Positions 34,528-46,228 of a stretch of 64,000 nt of DNA are shown here, piece after piece (within the stretch, counting starts at the first letter, position 1; each line of letters starts with the position of its first letter). The position numbers and the translations under genes were made by a program. Origin of the DNA: Sambucus nigra (Eukaryota; Streptophyta; Magnoliopsida; Dipsacales; Adoxaceae); the NCBI GenBank assembly GCA_949130495.1, contig OX422216.1:362662605-362726604 (forward strand), given 5' to 3'. The notes below the pieces were generated by a model. The model did not search any database, was not told where the DNA came from, and worked only from the letters and a program-made list of their open reading frames with translations.

Positions 34528-34760
34528 TGTTCATTTGCCAAACTCCAGTTGCTACCTAATCTCTCCCTTCTAGTTCGCGTCCTCCTCCATCGGTAGAATT
34601 GATTGTATCACCGAGGGAGCTGTTCTTCGTTGGATCATGATGATAGTTGTATCGTCCCTCATGACCATTTTTGGGCAATAGTTGCATACGCATCTGGATG
34701 GCGGTTCATCCTTTTGGGATGTCTCTTTAATTTGGTCCGATGGAACTAGCTTAGGAGCCT

Positions 34761-35180
34761 CTAAATGATCGTTCTGTATGGTGCCAAGTTCAAATGCTTC
34801 AACGCGTATTCTCCGTTTACTTGCTGAATCACTAAATTCGAATCACCCTTAATACAGAGTGAACGAATTTCCCTTCGAAGAGCCTCCAGCAACCTCAGCA
34901 CTAACGCCTCATAATCTGCTTCGTTATTGGAACATGGGAAATCTAACTTGTAGGAAAGGCAAATCCCCTCCATTCCTTTTGAAATAATGACCCCTGCTCC
35001 TCCCTTCTGTTCCGCCGAAGATCCATCGAACTGCATCGTCCATTCCTCCTCATCAGCATCCATATAATTGGCTTGTAAGTCATCCCCTGGAATGTCTTCT
35101 TTAGGTGGTTCAAACGTTCCCGATAGAAAAATTACCAACAGATCGGTATACGCCTGGGTCTTGATCGCGCGAGGTACCAC
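34761..35180 (-). pseudogene. pol: Second, archaeal-type RNase H (aRNH) of the Tat element
   Basis: An open stretch of 139 codons with EWTMQFDGSSAEQKGGAGVI (first Asp), SNNEADYEALV (Glu), and IKGDSNLVIQQVNGEY (second Asp), the pattern of plant and archaeal-type RNase HI proteins, unlike the usual retrotransposon RNase H. It is directly downstream of the normal RNase H and upstream of the integrase. An added aRNH is the defining acquisition of Tat elements. It follows the expected motifs closely and appears less damaged than neighbouring domains; only the last Asp was not located. Confidence 0.9.
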
Positions 35181-35183
35181 ACA

Positions 35184-35747
35184 CTAAAAGTCATATTCGG
35201 AAAGGATGAGGAACCACCTAGCTGCCCTACGAATCAATATAGTTCTTGCCAACAAATACTTAATAGGATCGCATCTAGTTACAATATGAATTATAAAAGA
35301 CAACATATAATGCCTAAGTTTATGTGCTACAAAGACCAAGGCTAAACAATGACTTTCTAGGTTGCTATATCCAATCTCTGGCCCATGTATGAGTCTACTG
35401 AGGTAGTAAAATGGTCGTTCTTGCCCATTAATTTCTTGTTCCAGCAAAGATCCAACGGACCTCGTGGTAGATGAAAGATATAACAGCAACGGTATTCCCG
35501 CTCGTGGGGGAACCATGGTCTATGGTGAAACTAGCAGCTTCTTGACCCCAGCGAAACACTCCTGGTGAACTTCCTCCCACCTGAACTTCGTATTCTTTCG
35601 TAACAGCTTCATCAATGGGTGTGTCACCTCGTCCAATCCAGGCACGAATCTTCTAAGGTAGGAGACTTTACCGAGGAAACTCTTCATCTCCTTCGCCGTT
35701 CTTGGGCATGGCATCTCCAAGATCGCCCGCTGCTTATCCTGGTCCAT
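35184..35747 (-). pseudogene. pol: Tat connection and original RNase H domain
   Basis: Starts with IDQQGV-like text and continues DQDKQRAILEMPCPRTAKEM, KSFLGKVSYLRRFVPGL, the usual junction of gypsy RT and RNase H. After a stop at 35520 it reads VPPRAG, PLLLYLS, FYYLSRLIHGPEIGYSNLE, the classical RNase H region with YLSR and Y...E. In this family the original RNase H is usually degenerate; here the catalytic Asp of the YL(D/S) block is Ser (LYLSS), consistent with takeover of its role by the aRNH. Confidence 0.88.
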
Positions 35748-36575
35748 CTATACCCCTTGTCGATCCACTATGAAGCCTAGGAATTTCCCACTTGTTACTC
35801 CGAAAACACACTTTAGTGGATTCATCCTTAATTTATACTTCCTGTATCGAGAGAACACCTTTCTCAAATCGCTCAGATGATACTCTTCCTTCCTCGATTT
35901 GATGACTAAATCATCCACATAGAATTCTATAAATTTGTGGAAGAAGTCATGAAAAATGGCCATTATTGTTCTCTGATAAGTAGCCCCAGCGTTCTTGAGT
36001 CCAAACGGAATTACTCTGTACATGAAGTTGCCCAACAGAGTTCTAAATGTCGTTTTCTCTACATCCGTGGGGTCCATCTTGATCTAGTTGTACCCCACAT
36101 ACCCATCCATGAAGTTATACATCTCATGACCAGCGCTGGCATCTATCAAGCCATCGATGGATGGTAGAGGGAATTCATCCTTGGGGAAAGCCCTATTCAA
36201 ATATCTGAAGTCCACGCAGATCCTTATTTGGTTCTTATCTTTCTTTCCCACCGGCACAATGCTAGAGAGCCAAAGTGGATGTTGTATCGGTTTGATGAAC
36301 CCTACTGCTAATAACCGTTGGACCTCTTCCTTGATCTTCAAGTCTAGCTCTGGCTTGTACATTCTCGTCGCTTACTTCACTAGAATGGCCGAAGGCATCA
36401 CATTCAACTTGTGGTAACTAACTTCTTCATCCAGTCCCTCAATCTCTGTGTACTTCCACGTAAAAACGTCTATGAATTCCCGAATTAACTCAACCAAGGC
36501 TTCTTGCTTCTTTTTGTTGAGGTCTTTCACGATAAAGATAATCCGAGGATCCTCCCCTTCTTGAGCCAGGTTCAA
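35748..36575 (-). pseudogene. pol: Tat reverse transcriptase
   Basis: Upstream part (36575-36372) has FIDVFTWKYTEIEGLDEEV, the lead-in typical of Tat RT. RT proper has GFIKPIQHPLWLSSIVPVGK, RICVDFRYLNRAFPKDEFPLP, MDGYVGYN, then MDPTDVEKTTFRT, VIPFGLKNAGATYQR and FYVDDLVIKS, so the YVDD active site is intact. Single stops at about 36370 and 36080 (Gln to stop in YNQI) break the frame. All core motifs are present, so the copy is only lightly damaged. Confidence 0.93.
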
Positions 36576-36899
36576 TTACTCCAACTCTTGCGCTTGCGGC
36601 CTTGGTTTATCCGTCATGTAATCAGGTTCTTCGGCCACATCTTCCACGAATTCTTATATATTGGAGTTGTCAATCACCATACATTGCCCTTGTTGATCTA
36701 TCAAAAAGCATTCATATATCAGGTCAGCCTCATCATCGGTCCCTTCGGACGCTCGTTCACACCATCACAATCGATAGACCACCTTTCCTTCTTTGGTGAT
36801 GACCTTTTTGCACTGTCTGTTGGCCTTTACGACTGCCTTCCTTTTCTTTTCCTTAGAAGCCTCAGTAATCCTTCCTCCTGAAAATCAACTCAACATGCT

Positions 36900-37640
36900 C
36901 TAGCATTGGGCCCCGTGCTGGATTGAGTCCACTCTAGGTCTCATTCTGTCTTTGAGCTTTTTCAAAATATTTTGGGGGCGATGGGCCTCCCGAGGGGCCT
37001 CCTTAGCCATCTCCCTTTCTCCACCGACACCTTCTTTATTTTGCTCGTTCAAAGGCCCCATTCTTTCTCTGATCGAGGGAACCCATGCTCCCTCCATTCT
37101 TTTTGTCAGGACCCGGATATCTTCCTCCAGCTCTGTGTAAAACCCTGCATCTACCAAATGAGCTTCTTCAATAGCGAAGGGCCTTCTCATAGCTCTAATA
37201 GTCACCTCTGTTCCTTTGATATTTGCCTTGGCGCATTGGTGATACGTGGAGGGAACTAGCCCTTGGTTGTGCATCCACACTCTTCCTATTAATAGATGAT
37301 AGGAAGTTGCACTTTCTATTACATGGAACTTGATGTGGGAACTCATGTTTCCCATCACGATCCCAATATTTACGTATCCAATTGACTTGTAAGATTGGTT
37401 ATCATATCTCAAAATTACCAAGGGCATGAGGACCAACCTTTCTTCTGGAATATTAGTCGCGTGGAAGGAGTTGATCGGCATAATATTAATGGAAGCACCC
37501 CCATCCATAAGTGTCCTTGCAAAGCTTACCCCGTTGATGCTAGCGGTTACATACAGAGGCCTATTATGAGGGAACCTTACAGCCCTGTCTACATCTCTGA
37601 AGGTTACTTCTGATAGAAACCTTTTTACCAACCTAGCCAT
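36900..37640 (-). pseudogene. pol: Tat aspartic protease domain
   Basis: Encodes LYVTASINGVSFARTLMDGGASINIMP, where the active site reads DGGAS as is common in Tat/Athila elements (LIDGGSS/A), followed by YHLLIGRVWMH (usual LLGRPWIH) with Arg-Val replacing Arg-Pro. A Lys/Glu-rich tail follows before RT. An unbroken frame of 246 codons. It would process the polyprotein. The spacing from gag (ends about 37698) is short. Confidence 0.88.
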
Positions 37641-37697
37641 GGGCCCCCTCCATCTCAGTAAGGGGACTATATTCCTCTTCGCAATGTCTAAGATTGC

Positions 37698-39508
37698 CTA
37701 CGTTATTTCTAGTATGCCCTCCTTCGGTATCCCTACTTGCTCGAAAAACCAAGTGAACTTTGGGGATTTTGAAACTGCACCGTATTCTATGACTGGGTCC
37801 GTTTCCTCATCTTCAATGCTGTATACGTCATCCACGTCTCTATCTCTTGCTTCATCGTAGGCTAAAACTGCGTTAGCCATTCCCGTAGTGCAACTTTCCA
37901 AAGCTTCTTCGAACTCCCTCTGCTTCATCGTTAACCTTGACTTTTCTCTTTCTGCCTCCTCATCATAGGCCATCACTAGATTAGCCTCGTGCGTTGGAAG
38001 TGGTTTGTTGTTAACATTCTGCGGGGGGATTTGCAACGTTCCTGACTTCGTGTACTTGTCAATAATTCTTCTTAGTGTGAAGCAGCTCGCTGTTGGACGC
38101 TGAATCTTCCGATGAATCTGATAATATTTAGGATCCGCCCTCGTTGCAGCATCTGGTTCTTCCATCGGAATGCCCTTTGGTTCATAGATCGTTCCACCTT
38201 GGACCATTGCATTATAACAACTCAAAACCTCTTCTATCGTGCAAAACAACGGTAGTGGGTCTTGTCTGTCTCTTTCAAACTTCTTCTTGTTGTCTTTCTT
38301 CGGTGCCTTGCCCTCATCTCTTTCTTCGCTGTACCCCACCCATGGGGGCTGAGGCCTTCCTCCATCGGGTTTCATCGGCTACCTAAACATTATGGTCACC
38401 ACTACCGAGTTTGGAGGTACAACCAATGAGATATTCCTTATAGCTTTTAGGAATGCTGAGAAAGTTCCCTCGCGCGTCTCATTGATGAGATGGCAAATGT
38501 ACTCAGGAAGTAGCCCTTTTGCATAGATCTGTAATAGTTTAGACTCTTTGGCCTCCTCTCTTACATCAAGGGATCTTTCCTTGAACCTTCGAACGTAGGC
38601 CACCACATCTTCCCCGGGTCATTGCTTTTCTCTCCCTAACTGGGTTAGAGTAAACTCATCCTCCGCTAGAAAGAACTTCTGGACGAATAACGCATGCATC
38701 TCCTCCCACGTGGAAACACTGTTGGGAGCCAAGTGCGAATACCAGGTGTATGCTTTATCGATTAGGGATTTGGAAAACTCTCTCAACCTGAGCTTCTTAT
38801 TGTTGTAGTGCGCCCCCAAGTGCTCCACGAAACGTTTAATATGCTCCTTCGGGTTTCCACCCTTTTTTGTGTATTTTTCAAAGATAGGAGGAATATAATC
38901 CTTCAGATAAGGCTCATCGTTGTATTCCTGAGGGTAAGGCGTCCAAAAGTCGTCATAGACTGAAACTACCTCGCTCATAGATTGCGAGTAAGCCTGCATG
39001 AACTTCAGCATCTCCTTTTGGATCTCCTTTATCATTTCCTCCATGGGTGATGGGGCAACGACCAATGGGGTCACAAGCTGAATGCTTGTTACAGTTAGAG
39101 CCATCATTGCAGATGGCGCTGTTGATACTCTTGAGATTCCTACCGCTGGATTCACAACGGAGGGTATACTTGCTGGGACTGTTCCTGTTGCGCCCGCACC
39201 TGGTGGGGCCGTTGGGGCTGCTCCCGACGTTATGAATGAATTGGCTTCAAGTCCTCCCAGCACCGTTGAAGCTACCAGAGTTTGCAAAAACTCATAAAAC
39301 TTACTCATAAGGAGTGCCACCTGAGTGGGTCCCAACCATGCACTCGTGGAAGCTTGTGTCACCCCTGAACGCCTGTCGTCGCCTGGACCGGAGGTACCTC
39401 TATTCGAGGAGCCCCATCCCTTAGAGCCTCCAGTTCTCTCGAAACTTATTCTTCATTATGTTGTATGTCATCAAAGTTGAGCCTTCGATTAACATTATCC
39501 TGCGCCAT
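37698..39508 (-). pseudogene. gag: Tat gag polyprotein region
   Basis: The ATG at 39508 (MAQDNVNRRLNFDD) lies only 22 bases after the primer site. A stop and a frameshift follow within 150 bases; then 39362-38619 carry a Gly/Ala/Val-rich segment and the capsid domain (YTKKGGNPKEHIKRFVEHL, AYTWYSHLAPNSVSTWEEM). 38606-38379 continues (VAYVRRFKERS, LLPEYICHLIN), and 38375-37698 holds the Tat-type linker (LFCTIEEV..., DPKYYQIHRKIQRPTASCFTL) before protease. A standard double zinc knuckle is not visible; the HR..H.T..CF block stands in its place. At least three breaks occur. Confidence 0.85.
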
Positions 39509-39530
39509 GCTCCTTGCTTAGAAGAAAGCC

Positions 39531-39548
39531 TCCCCAGTAGAGTCGCCA
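39531..39548 (-). promoter_or_regulatory. Primer-binding site of the Tat element
   Basis: On the minus strand TGGCGACTCTACTGGGGA, two bases inside the 5' LTR end. This differs from the Met-type sites elsewhere in the window and resembles the primer sites reported for Tat/Ogre elements; the tRNA (probably Arg) is not confirmed here. Confidence 0.85.
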
Positions 39549-39550
39549 AA

Positions 39551-40777
39551 TGTAAGAGGGTACTTTAGATAAGATGGAGGCGTAACCCCTGTTCGAGTAT
39601 GGTAATGATAAACTAATGGACCAAAGCTTTGGATTAATGATAGGACACACAAACACAAACCCAATGAAGATAAACTCAATTTAAACTCACAAATCTCTCG
39701 TGTATAACTCATAAGATAGTAATGAACTTTAGAAGTAACTTAGCTAAAGGGAGAGAGAAGTAATCACCCTAGATACACCTTGGTAGGCAGGTAGAAATAC
39801 ACCAAACACCTCAAGCTTCTCTATCAGGTATTAAAAGCTTCGTAATAAATAACAATGGTGAGTGATTAAACCCTCTGGTTTGAAATAACTCTCTCTGATG
39901 TGTATTCTCTCTCTAGCAATAAATCCTGAACTCTCAAAAAGATCCCCTTTCTCTTAGAGGTGGTTGGGGCTCTTAAATAGCCCTTACACCACCCCCGATG
40001 CAACTCAGTCATCAATGCCTGTGAAAGACATCCCTCATACTTTATATCTACAATATCAAATATCTGATGCACTAGCTGCCTCCATGTCATGGACATTAAA
40101 TTCCAAGATATGCCTTTTGCCTAACCACAGTGTGTCAGGGGCTGTTGTAGCAGAGGTTGCTTACCAACTGTCTGACAACCCCAAATACAACGTTGGTTTA
40201 CTCGAGTGCAGATTTGATATTGTGTAGCTGGCTAGTGACATCACTATAGTAGATGGGACATAAAGTAGAGGGATCTTTGGTTCACAGTTAAACTCCCGAT
40301 GGAACTCGAAGCTTCTCCGCTCGAGGTTCCATGGTGAGGGTTCCTCGGTGTTTTACCAGGTGTATCTAAGATGGCCAGGACAATCCCCGACGGTGCTCCA
40401 CTTCTCAATCCTCCAAACTAAGTCCCTACAAAGTTCCCATGGAGAGGTCGTTCGATAGAGCATGAAAGCTCTCCCAAGCCCTGCCAAGCCCGGTCTCTCG
40501 CGAGTACCGTTCGACCTCACACAAATTCATTATTTCTCGTTGCATCATTACAATTTTTTTAGCTCATAGCCAATATAAACAATTATACAATCATGACTAA
40601 ATAACCCAGAAAGATAAAGTATGAGTTGCCACGCTAAGCTGCCACGCCAAGCTGCCTCGCCTGAGTTGTTACGCTAAGCTGCCTCGCCTGAGTTGCCACG
40701 CTTTCTTAATCCCAAACATTGTTGCTAATGGGTGAATTATCCCTAATTTCAGGATTACCTTCAAGGCCCCCTCCACA
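39551..40777 (-). repeat. 5' LTR of the Tat element (1227 bp)
   Basis: Plus-strand TGTAAGAGGG to CCCTCCACA. Pairs with 26090-27330. Confidence 0.93.
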
Positions 40778-40795
40778 CACACACACACACACTCA

Positions 40796-40858
<63 letters not shown>
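40775..40858 (+). repeat. Compound microsatellite (CA)n(TA)n at right edge of the Tat element
   Basis: CA repeats with two small interruptions followed by about 13 TA repeats, starting inside the LTR terminus CACA. Confidence 0.95.
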
Positions 40859-40864
<6 letters not shown>

Positions 40865-42391
40865 GCATAGTGCACGAGAAACAGAAACACTATTCACATA
40901 TTTATAATGGGATGAGGAGAGAGAAAGTGATTTTTCTCATATTTCACTATGTTTTCATATTTTAAAGTTCCCACATAAATAACTTGTTTTTGGTGGATCC
41001 AATACCAAAAGATCTAATTAGTACTTCACATTTTACGAAGGATTTGGAGGTAGAAAATCAGTAATATTATCTTCTTCGTCAAATCTTTCTTCTGCACTGG
41101 ATCACCTATAAGATCTGCAAAGGTATTGTGATTGAAACCTTATATCCGAATTCTAGATGTAGTTAATTTCATGTCCATTCTGAAACATGATGTGTGAAAG
41201 TTCTTATGGTATCACTATTTTGTATATATCAATCACCATATGTTCTTTCTATGTTGTGGATGACGTAAATTGATGATTTAGTATTATGATTATATTTGTG
41301 TGGATACGATGATACCGTAATAAAGTACTCAGTAATTTCGTGAGATCACAACCTCTCACCTTCCCCCGCATATATGAATAGTTTTCAAAGAATTTTAAAG
41401 ACCTCTCGCAGACCAGTGATATCCCTCAAAGAGCATGATCAACTTAAAGAAGGGCCCACAACAGAATCAAAGTTCCTAGAAGCATCCCTACCACGATAAG
41501 ATACTCATCTGTTCTACCATACCTCAAAGGTTTAGCTCAAATACCTTAAAACAAATGGCTTTAAGTCTCAAATCACCGTAATGAGCCTTTACATAACAAG
41601 AACTGGCATATGACATGACTATAGTCCCTTTTCCATTAGGGAACCCTTAAGTTACATCATGAAAATATAGTTAGGAAACTCTGAGCGGACCTTAGTCATT
41701 CATATACCCCTGAGACATCTAACCAAGAACCTACAACTTCCATTAACTAACTTACACCACCTACAAGACTTTCACCAACACTCTGACGTGTTACTATAGT
41801 CGTCAAACCTCACGGAAACCCTTTCTTTGATGTTGGAGTCCACTCATTATCTTTCTAAAGGAATTATTATATATGTTGGTATTGTAAATGGTTAGGGGGC
41901 ATAAAATACATCTAAAATAATAAAATATTTTTCTTATATAGTGAGAAATCACGCAGCCAATACTAAAGTAGTCAAAGGAGTTTTCATTCTTTAGGTGTTT
42001 GTCATTAAAATATCAATTAATCCATTATTGGCGAAATATAGGAGAAGGCTTAGACCACTTCCAACCATTCACACACAATATATTCTCTATTGTGTCCTTA
42101 ACTAAGATAAGGAATCCATAGAGATATCCATATGTTACTTCCTAGTGTCCCTGTAACTAGTGACAAAGACCATACATACCTCAAACCTTCTTAGCTCGAG
42201 TTTAAGTGGGCCTGAGATTGTAATGTACTCATTTATAATCTAATATACAGAAAAAACATTTTACAATGGATGTAGGATCTTCAATTGAGGTCTGAACCAC
42301 TTTATATCCTTGTCTTTTACATTGACACTTCTCCATACTAACTAGTCCGAGGTCCGATGGGGAGCACTTGTTGGGTCTGAGGTCTTGAACA
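40859..42391. other. Unassigned sequence; its end may be a decayed Tat-like LTR
   Basis: No coding motif was found. The last few hundred bases lead into a primer-site-like block with GAGGTCTTGAACA at 42379-42391, which is where an LTR end would be expected. A possible continuation of the sequence left of the Tat element (25589-26089) cannot be excluded for the first part. Confidence 0.35.
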
Positions 42392-42412
42392 TTTTTAACA
42401 CCCACCAGTTGG
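42392..42412 (+). promoter_or_regulatory. Decayed primer-binding site, possible
   Basis: TTTTAACACCCACCAGTTGGG resembles the TTTTGGCGCCCACCGTGGGG segment found after the LTR in some plant Tat-type elements. The match is partial. Confidence 0.4.
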
Positions 42413-42479
42413 GAACCATTTGTGGGAATGAATGTTCCATTTAATCAATATGATATAAAAATTTATTTATTTTGTTAGG

Positions 42480-42659
42480 ATGACTACTAACACTAAGTTA
42501 GCTTTGTCTTTCAAAGAGATGGAGGATCATCAGAAGGATGTTCAAGACCAACTCGATGATGTTCTCAAGAGCATTCGTTTTAAACATGTGGTAAAGGATC
42601 CCATTCGATCTGAACATGGCGTAATTACAGAAAACCATCAGCCCCCATTTGAAAGATAA
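42480..42659 (+). pseudogene. gag: Short ORF, possible start of a decayed gag
   Basis: The ATG at 42480, about 70 bases after the possible primer site, opens MTTNTKLALSFKEME and a charged, helix-prone 59-residue frame ending at TAA 42657-42659. Position and composition fit the start of a Tat-type gag, but no capsid or zinc-knuckle motif follows in 42660-43080, so the call rests on context. Confidence 0.35.
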
Positions 42660-43273
42660 AATGTTCAATAATATTTGTCCCAAGTCCTTCATAGATTAAT
42701 GGAAATTATCCCCATTAGAGATTGATTGTCACACTCAGGAGATCAATCACATGGAGGGTTCAGTATGTCGAGGGCTTAGGACAATGAATTATAGAAGCTG
42801 CAAGATTAGTTGTGGAATATACTCAACCAATACAAGATGCCAACTCCAAACACCATGTAGTGGTCACTCCAAATATAAGGGAAAATATTTTAGCTTAGGC
42901 TTTTTATTTGTTTAATTTTCACTTTTGACATATTTGGCGTATGTCGTTACAAACCAACATGCACTGACTCGTCAAACCGAACACCAAAATCTCCAAGTTC
43001 AAGACACCTCTACATTTCAAGAAGGTGTAAATACTTTCAGGGGTTTGAAATTATTAATAAATTTCTTTGGGGTGTTTATTTTTTATTGAAAAATGAGGTT
43101 GTTTTTTTTTTAAGTTTTAAAAATATTTTTTTTATTTTAACCTCGTTCAAAGGAGATTTGTTTCTCATTCGAAAGACTTCATATTCTCATCAGAAGTGTC
43201 ATTTGATGTCTACATCTAACGAGAATCTAATGATGTCGTACTTTTTTTCATCGTTTGAATCCATAAATGTACG
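42660..43273. other. No recognisable feature
   Basis: AT-rich sequence with poly-T runs near 43096-43140; no protein motif could be read. Confidence 0.3.
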
Positions 43274-43507
43274 TCACAAGATCACATCACTTTGCTTCAT
43301 GCCACTTATTACTATGTAGCTGTCAAGACAATCGTTCAAGAACACAATCTTAACATTAAAGTCATCCCGACATAATTTTTCATGGCGATCGTGAGAAGGT
43401 TTGGTCAAATTGAATGCCTTTTCTTTCTCAGTAATCTCTTTCATAAACCATTCCCTGAAGGTTTTCACATTTTCATCCATATTTATTTTAATTTCTTCTA
43501 GGTCCAC
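43274..43507 (-). CDS. Unrecognised ORF, 77 codons, possibly a gene or element fragment
   Basis: The translation begins MDLEEIKINMDENVKTFREW and is charged and helix-prone in its first half (FMKEITEKEKAFNL), with ordinary residue balance, unlike the low-complexity ORFs nearby. The same frame extends upstream (HKAQV) before the Met to about 43530. I do not recognise a family. It may be a remnant of a longer coding region; no promoter or neighbouring exon is evident. Confidence 0.25.
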   Translation of the reverse strand: MDLEEIKINMDENVKTFREWFMKEITEKEKAFNLTKPSHDRHEKLCRDDFNVKIVFLNDCLDSYIVISGMKQSDVIL

Positions 43508-46228
43508 TTGTGCTTTATGGGTTTTGTCCCATTTTTTTAAAAATGAAATTTATTGATATTAGAGAGAATAACCCTCTCTAGGAGGCATTACATACGAATA
43601 AAGGAAAAAAAAGGCATTAGATATTCATAAAAATAGGATTTTTTTATCCCATCAACAAGTTTATAAATCCTAAAACTTTAGTCATATACATTGAATCCCT
43701 TTGGGTATCCATAGTCATAAGTCGAAGAAAAATCCTTGTCTTACAATGCCACGTTGAAGTTCTTCGTACATTGTTATTTTTATCTTAGCATCTCATCGAA
43801 TCGACCACCCAAAACACTAACCATTCAAGATGAGAGCTTATGCTCCCTCTAGGATGTATCACCACTTGCTATCCAGTATAAGTGACATGTGTATCCTAAT
43901 CCTCGATGATGATCCAACTACAAAATGGCATTGTATTATTGATATTAGGTCATATTTCATCATGTATGGGTGGTCCAACAATATTAGTAATATTATGGTC
44001 CATTATACCTTGTAAGTCAAACATAAACTTGGACCCATGGTTTATTACACAATTCTCTTATAAGAACTTGTCATTGATTCTATCATTGTCCTTTTTGTAC
44101 TTAGTAATATTACACACCACATTTTTATCCTTAAGTATAACCAGTAAAGAGACATGCCTCTATCTTTAGTTTCAACTTCCTTATCACCTTTCACAGCACG
44201 AATGTCGAGCACCCCTAATCCAAACATGCCCTAGAATGAGATTGCTCCCACTCTAATGTCCAATGGGAATTGAAGAGAAAGATTAAAAATAAATTATATT
44301 AGAAAGTATATGTTCACCTCTTATGTAAAAATCCCAATAAGAATCCTATTGTCTTAAAAAACCTACCGTGGACCTTATCATACCCAAAAAAGCCTTATTC
44401 CTTCCTTTCCTCAACACTATTCTATAATGGAATGCCTACTGTAGACAACTGGGATAAAATACCAAACCTTTGATAAATAATCTTTTAACAATGCCAAGAG
44501 TTAAACACCTCTATGATCAGATTGTAGGAATTGGATTAGCTTACCTCACCTATGACCCACCTTAGCCTTTCCAACATTGAAAAACTCAAAGGTTTCAAAC
44601 TTGTGTTGCACGAGGTAAAATTATCAATACCTTCAACTAATCATAAATGGAATCAATTAATCCCTCAAATCCAGTTCTTTACCGAATAGTCATTGAATCA
44701 GACTAATCGAAGGGAAGAATTCCCAACATATCTTTGGCTTTTTAGCTTCGGGATACGAAGGCCCCTTGATTATATTACCTTTTAAACTAAATTCAAGAAA
44801 ATAATTTCCTCACTTCTAATGAACTCAATTGTCCATTTTAAATTAGTCTTCGAATTCTTTTTAGAATAAAATAACCTTAGCATAACTTCCAATAATATGT
44901 TTGTTTCAAAAAGGAAAGTTTCTCTTTAATGATCTTGTCCATTAAATTATTCAATTTTCTATTTAGAAGCATTGGTGAAACAAACCTTATAATGTATAAA
45001 TTATATCTCGATGTAACAGAACAAATAGAAAATATCCAATTGTGATAAAAAAACAACTTTATAAAGTTAATCGAATATTTGTTCAAAGAGAATTTAGAAA
45101 ATTGAAACCAACTTCTCTAAGACCCATGTACATTAACTAATTTACATACATTAACTTTATGTCTTCACCGTAATCCAAATGAATATCCTACCGCTAATAA
45201 TGATGATTTATTCTAATTGCCTATAACTATGAAGATCTCTCTTTAAAGTAATTGATTGGTTATCGAAAATATGTTACGTTCCATATTGTTAGTTCCTGAA
45301 TCTACATACTAGGTTACCATAGATCATACCATTAATCATGCACTTACTTTGAAGAAATAAACCACAATAATGTACTTTTCCTTATAAAGAAGGGAAAAAC
45401 TAAACATGCCGATAAAAATATTTTAACTACTTGTAGTCAGAATACCTGCCTTTTGGCTATTTCACTACTACAGAGGAATATGAACATTCCTTAACCCAAG
45501 TCGTTGTACTTGAGACTTAGCTTTATCCTCCTACTTCCCATTCTGGACGAAAGTAAAGGTTTTATCAAACAACTAACACCATCCTCTGGTTATCAATGAT
45601 TCTCACTCCCAGATTAAAAATGGCACTGAGTTTCCCTATCATGTCTACTAAAAAGCATTCTTTGATCAACTAATGATAAAATCATTCTATGAATGTGATT
45701 CTTACTTGAGTGTAATCAACCAATCAGAGGTGTCTCCTATTTCTCATCGGTCAATTCACTAAAATAATATATGTACAGATAGAACTTCCTTGTTCGGGGG
45801 ATCGAACACATGTAACACTTGATTTAAAATAATTACCATGTATTTTGCAATACTCTGATTTGAATTAATCACATCACTATTTTAAAATATTGATGATAAT
45901 TATGGGTTAAAACAGTTTATTATCCCTTTAAGTCAGAGCAATGACCAAATACATTTTCACTCCTTGAAACTTATTCCAATTTGACATTTAATACTAAAAT
46001 AGTGAGAAAAAAATTTTGAATTCATTTTTGAAATACTAGAAGCTAAAAATTGAGAAATTAATTTCCAATAAACACATGACCATTAATTCGATTAAAATTT
46101 TAAAGTGGTATCCCTCAACCATCAATCTTTTAAAATTAATTTTGTCAGACATCCTAGTTCCCTTATGAGGTGAGGTAGATTTCATCTTTCATTATGATAT
46201 ACAGATAGTTCACGGCCTGAGAATGTCG
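43508..46228. other. About 2.7 kb with no recognisable feature
   Basis: AT-rich, no LTR termini, primer sites or conserved protein blocks found on either strand. Probably very old repeat sequence or intergenic DNA flanking the Sirevirus insertion. Confidence 0.3.

Larger units (their letters stand above)
26090..40777 (-). mobile_element. Tat-type Ty3/gypsy retrotransposon, 14.7 kb, nearly complete
   Basis: On the minus strand, in transcription order: 5' LTR (40777-39551), primer site (39548-39531), gag, protease, RT, RNase H, a second archaeal-type RNase H, integrase, an antisense plant-mobile-domain gene, polypurine tract (27341-27331) and 3' LTR (27330-26090). Two RNase H domains, a large size and extra antisense coding between pol and the 3' LTR are known Tat-lineage traits. 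The LTRs differ at roughly ten sites in their first 250 bases by eye. All genes carry a few stops. Flanks are a TA run on the left and a CA run on the right, with no visible target duplication. Confidence 0.92.

Noticed and set aside
36504..38386. Plus-strand ORFs across the Tat protease and gag
   Set aside because: Antisense shadows of minus-strand coding with clear protease and gag motifs.
40669..40907. ORFs reading THTHTH or CVCVCV
   Set aside because: Translation of the (CA)n(TA)n microsatellite and LTR end.
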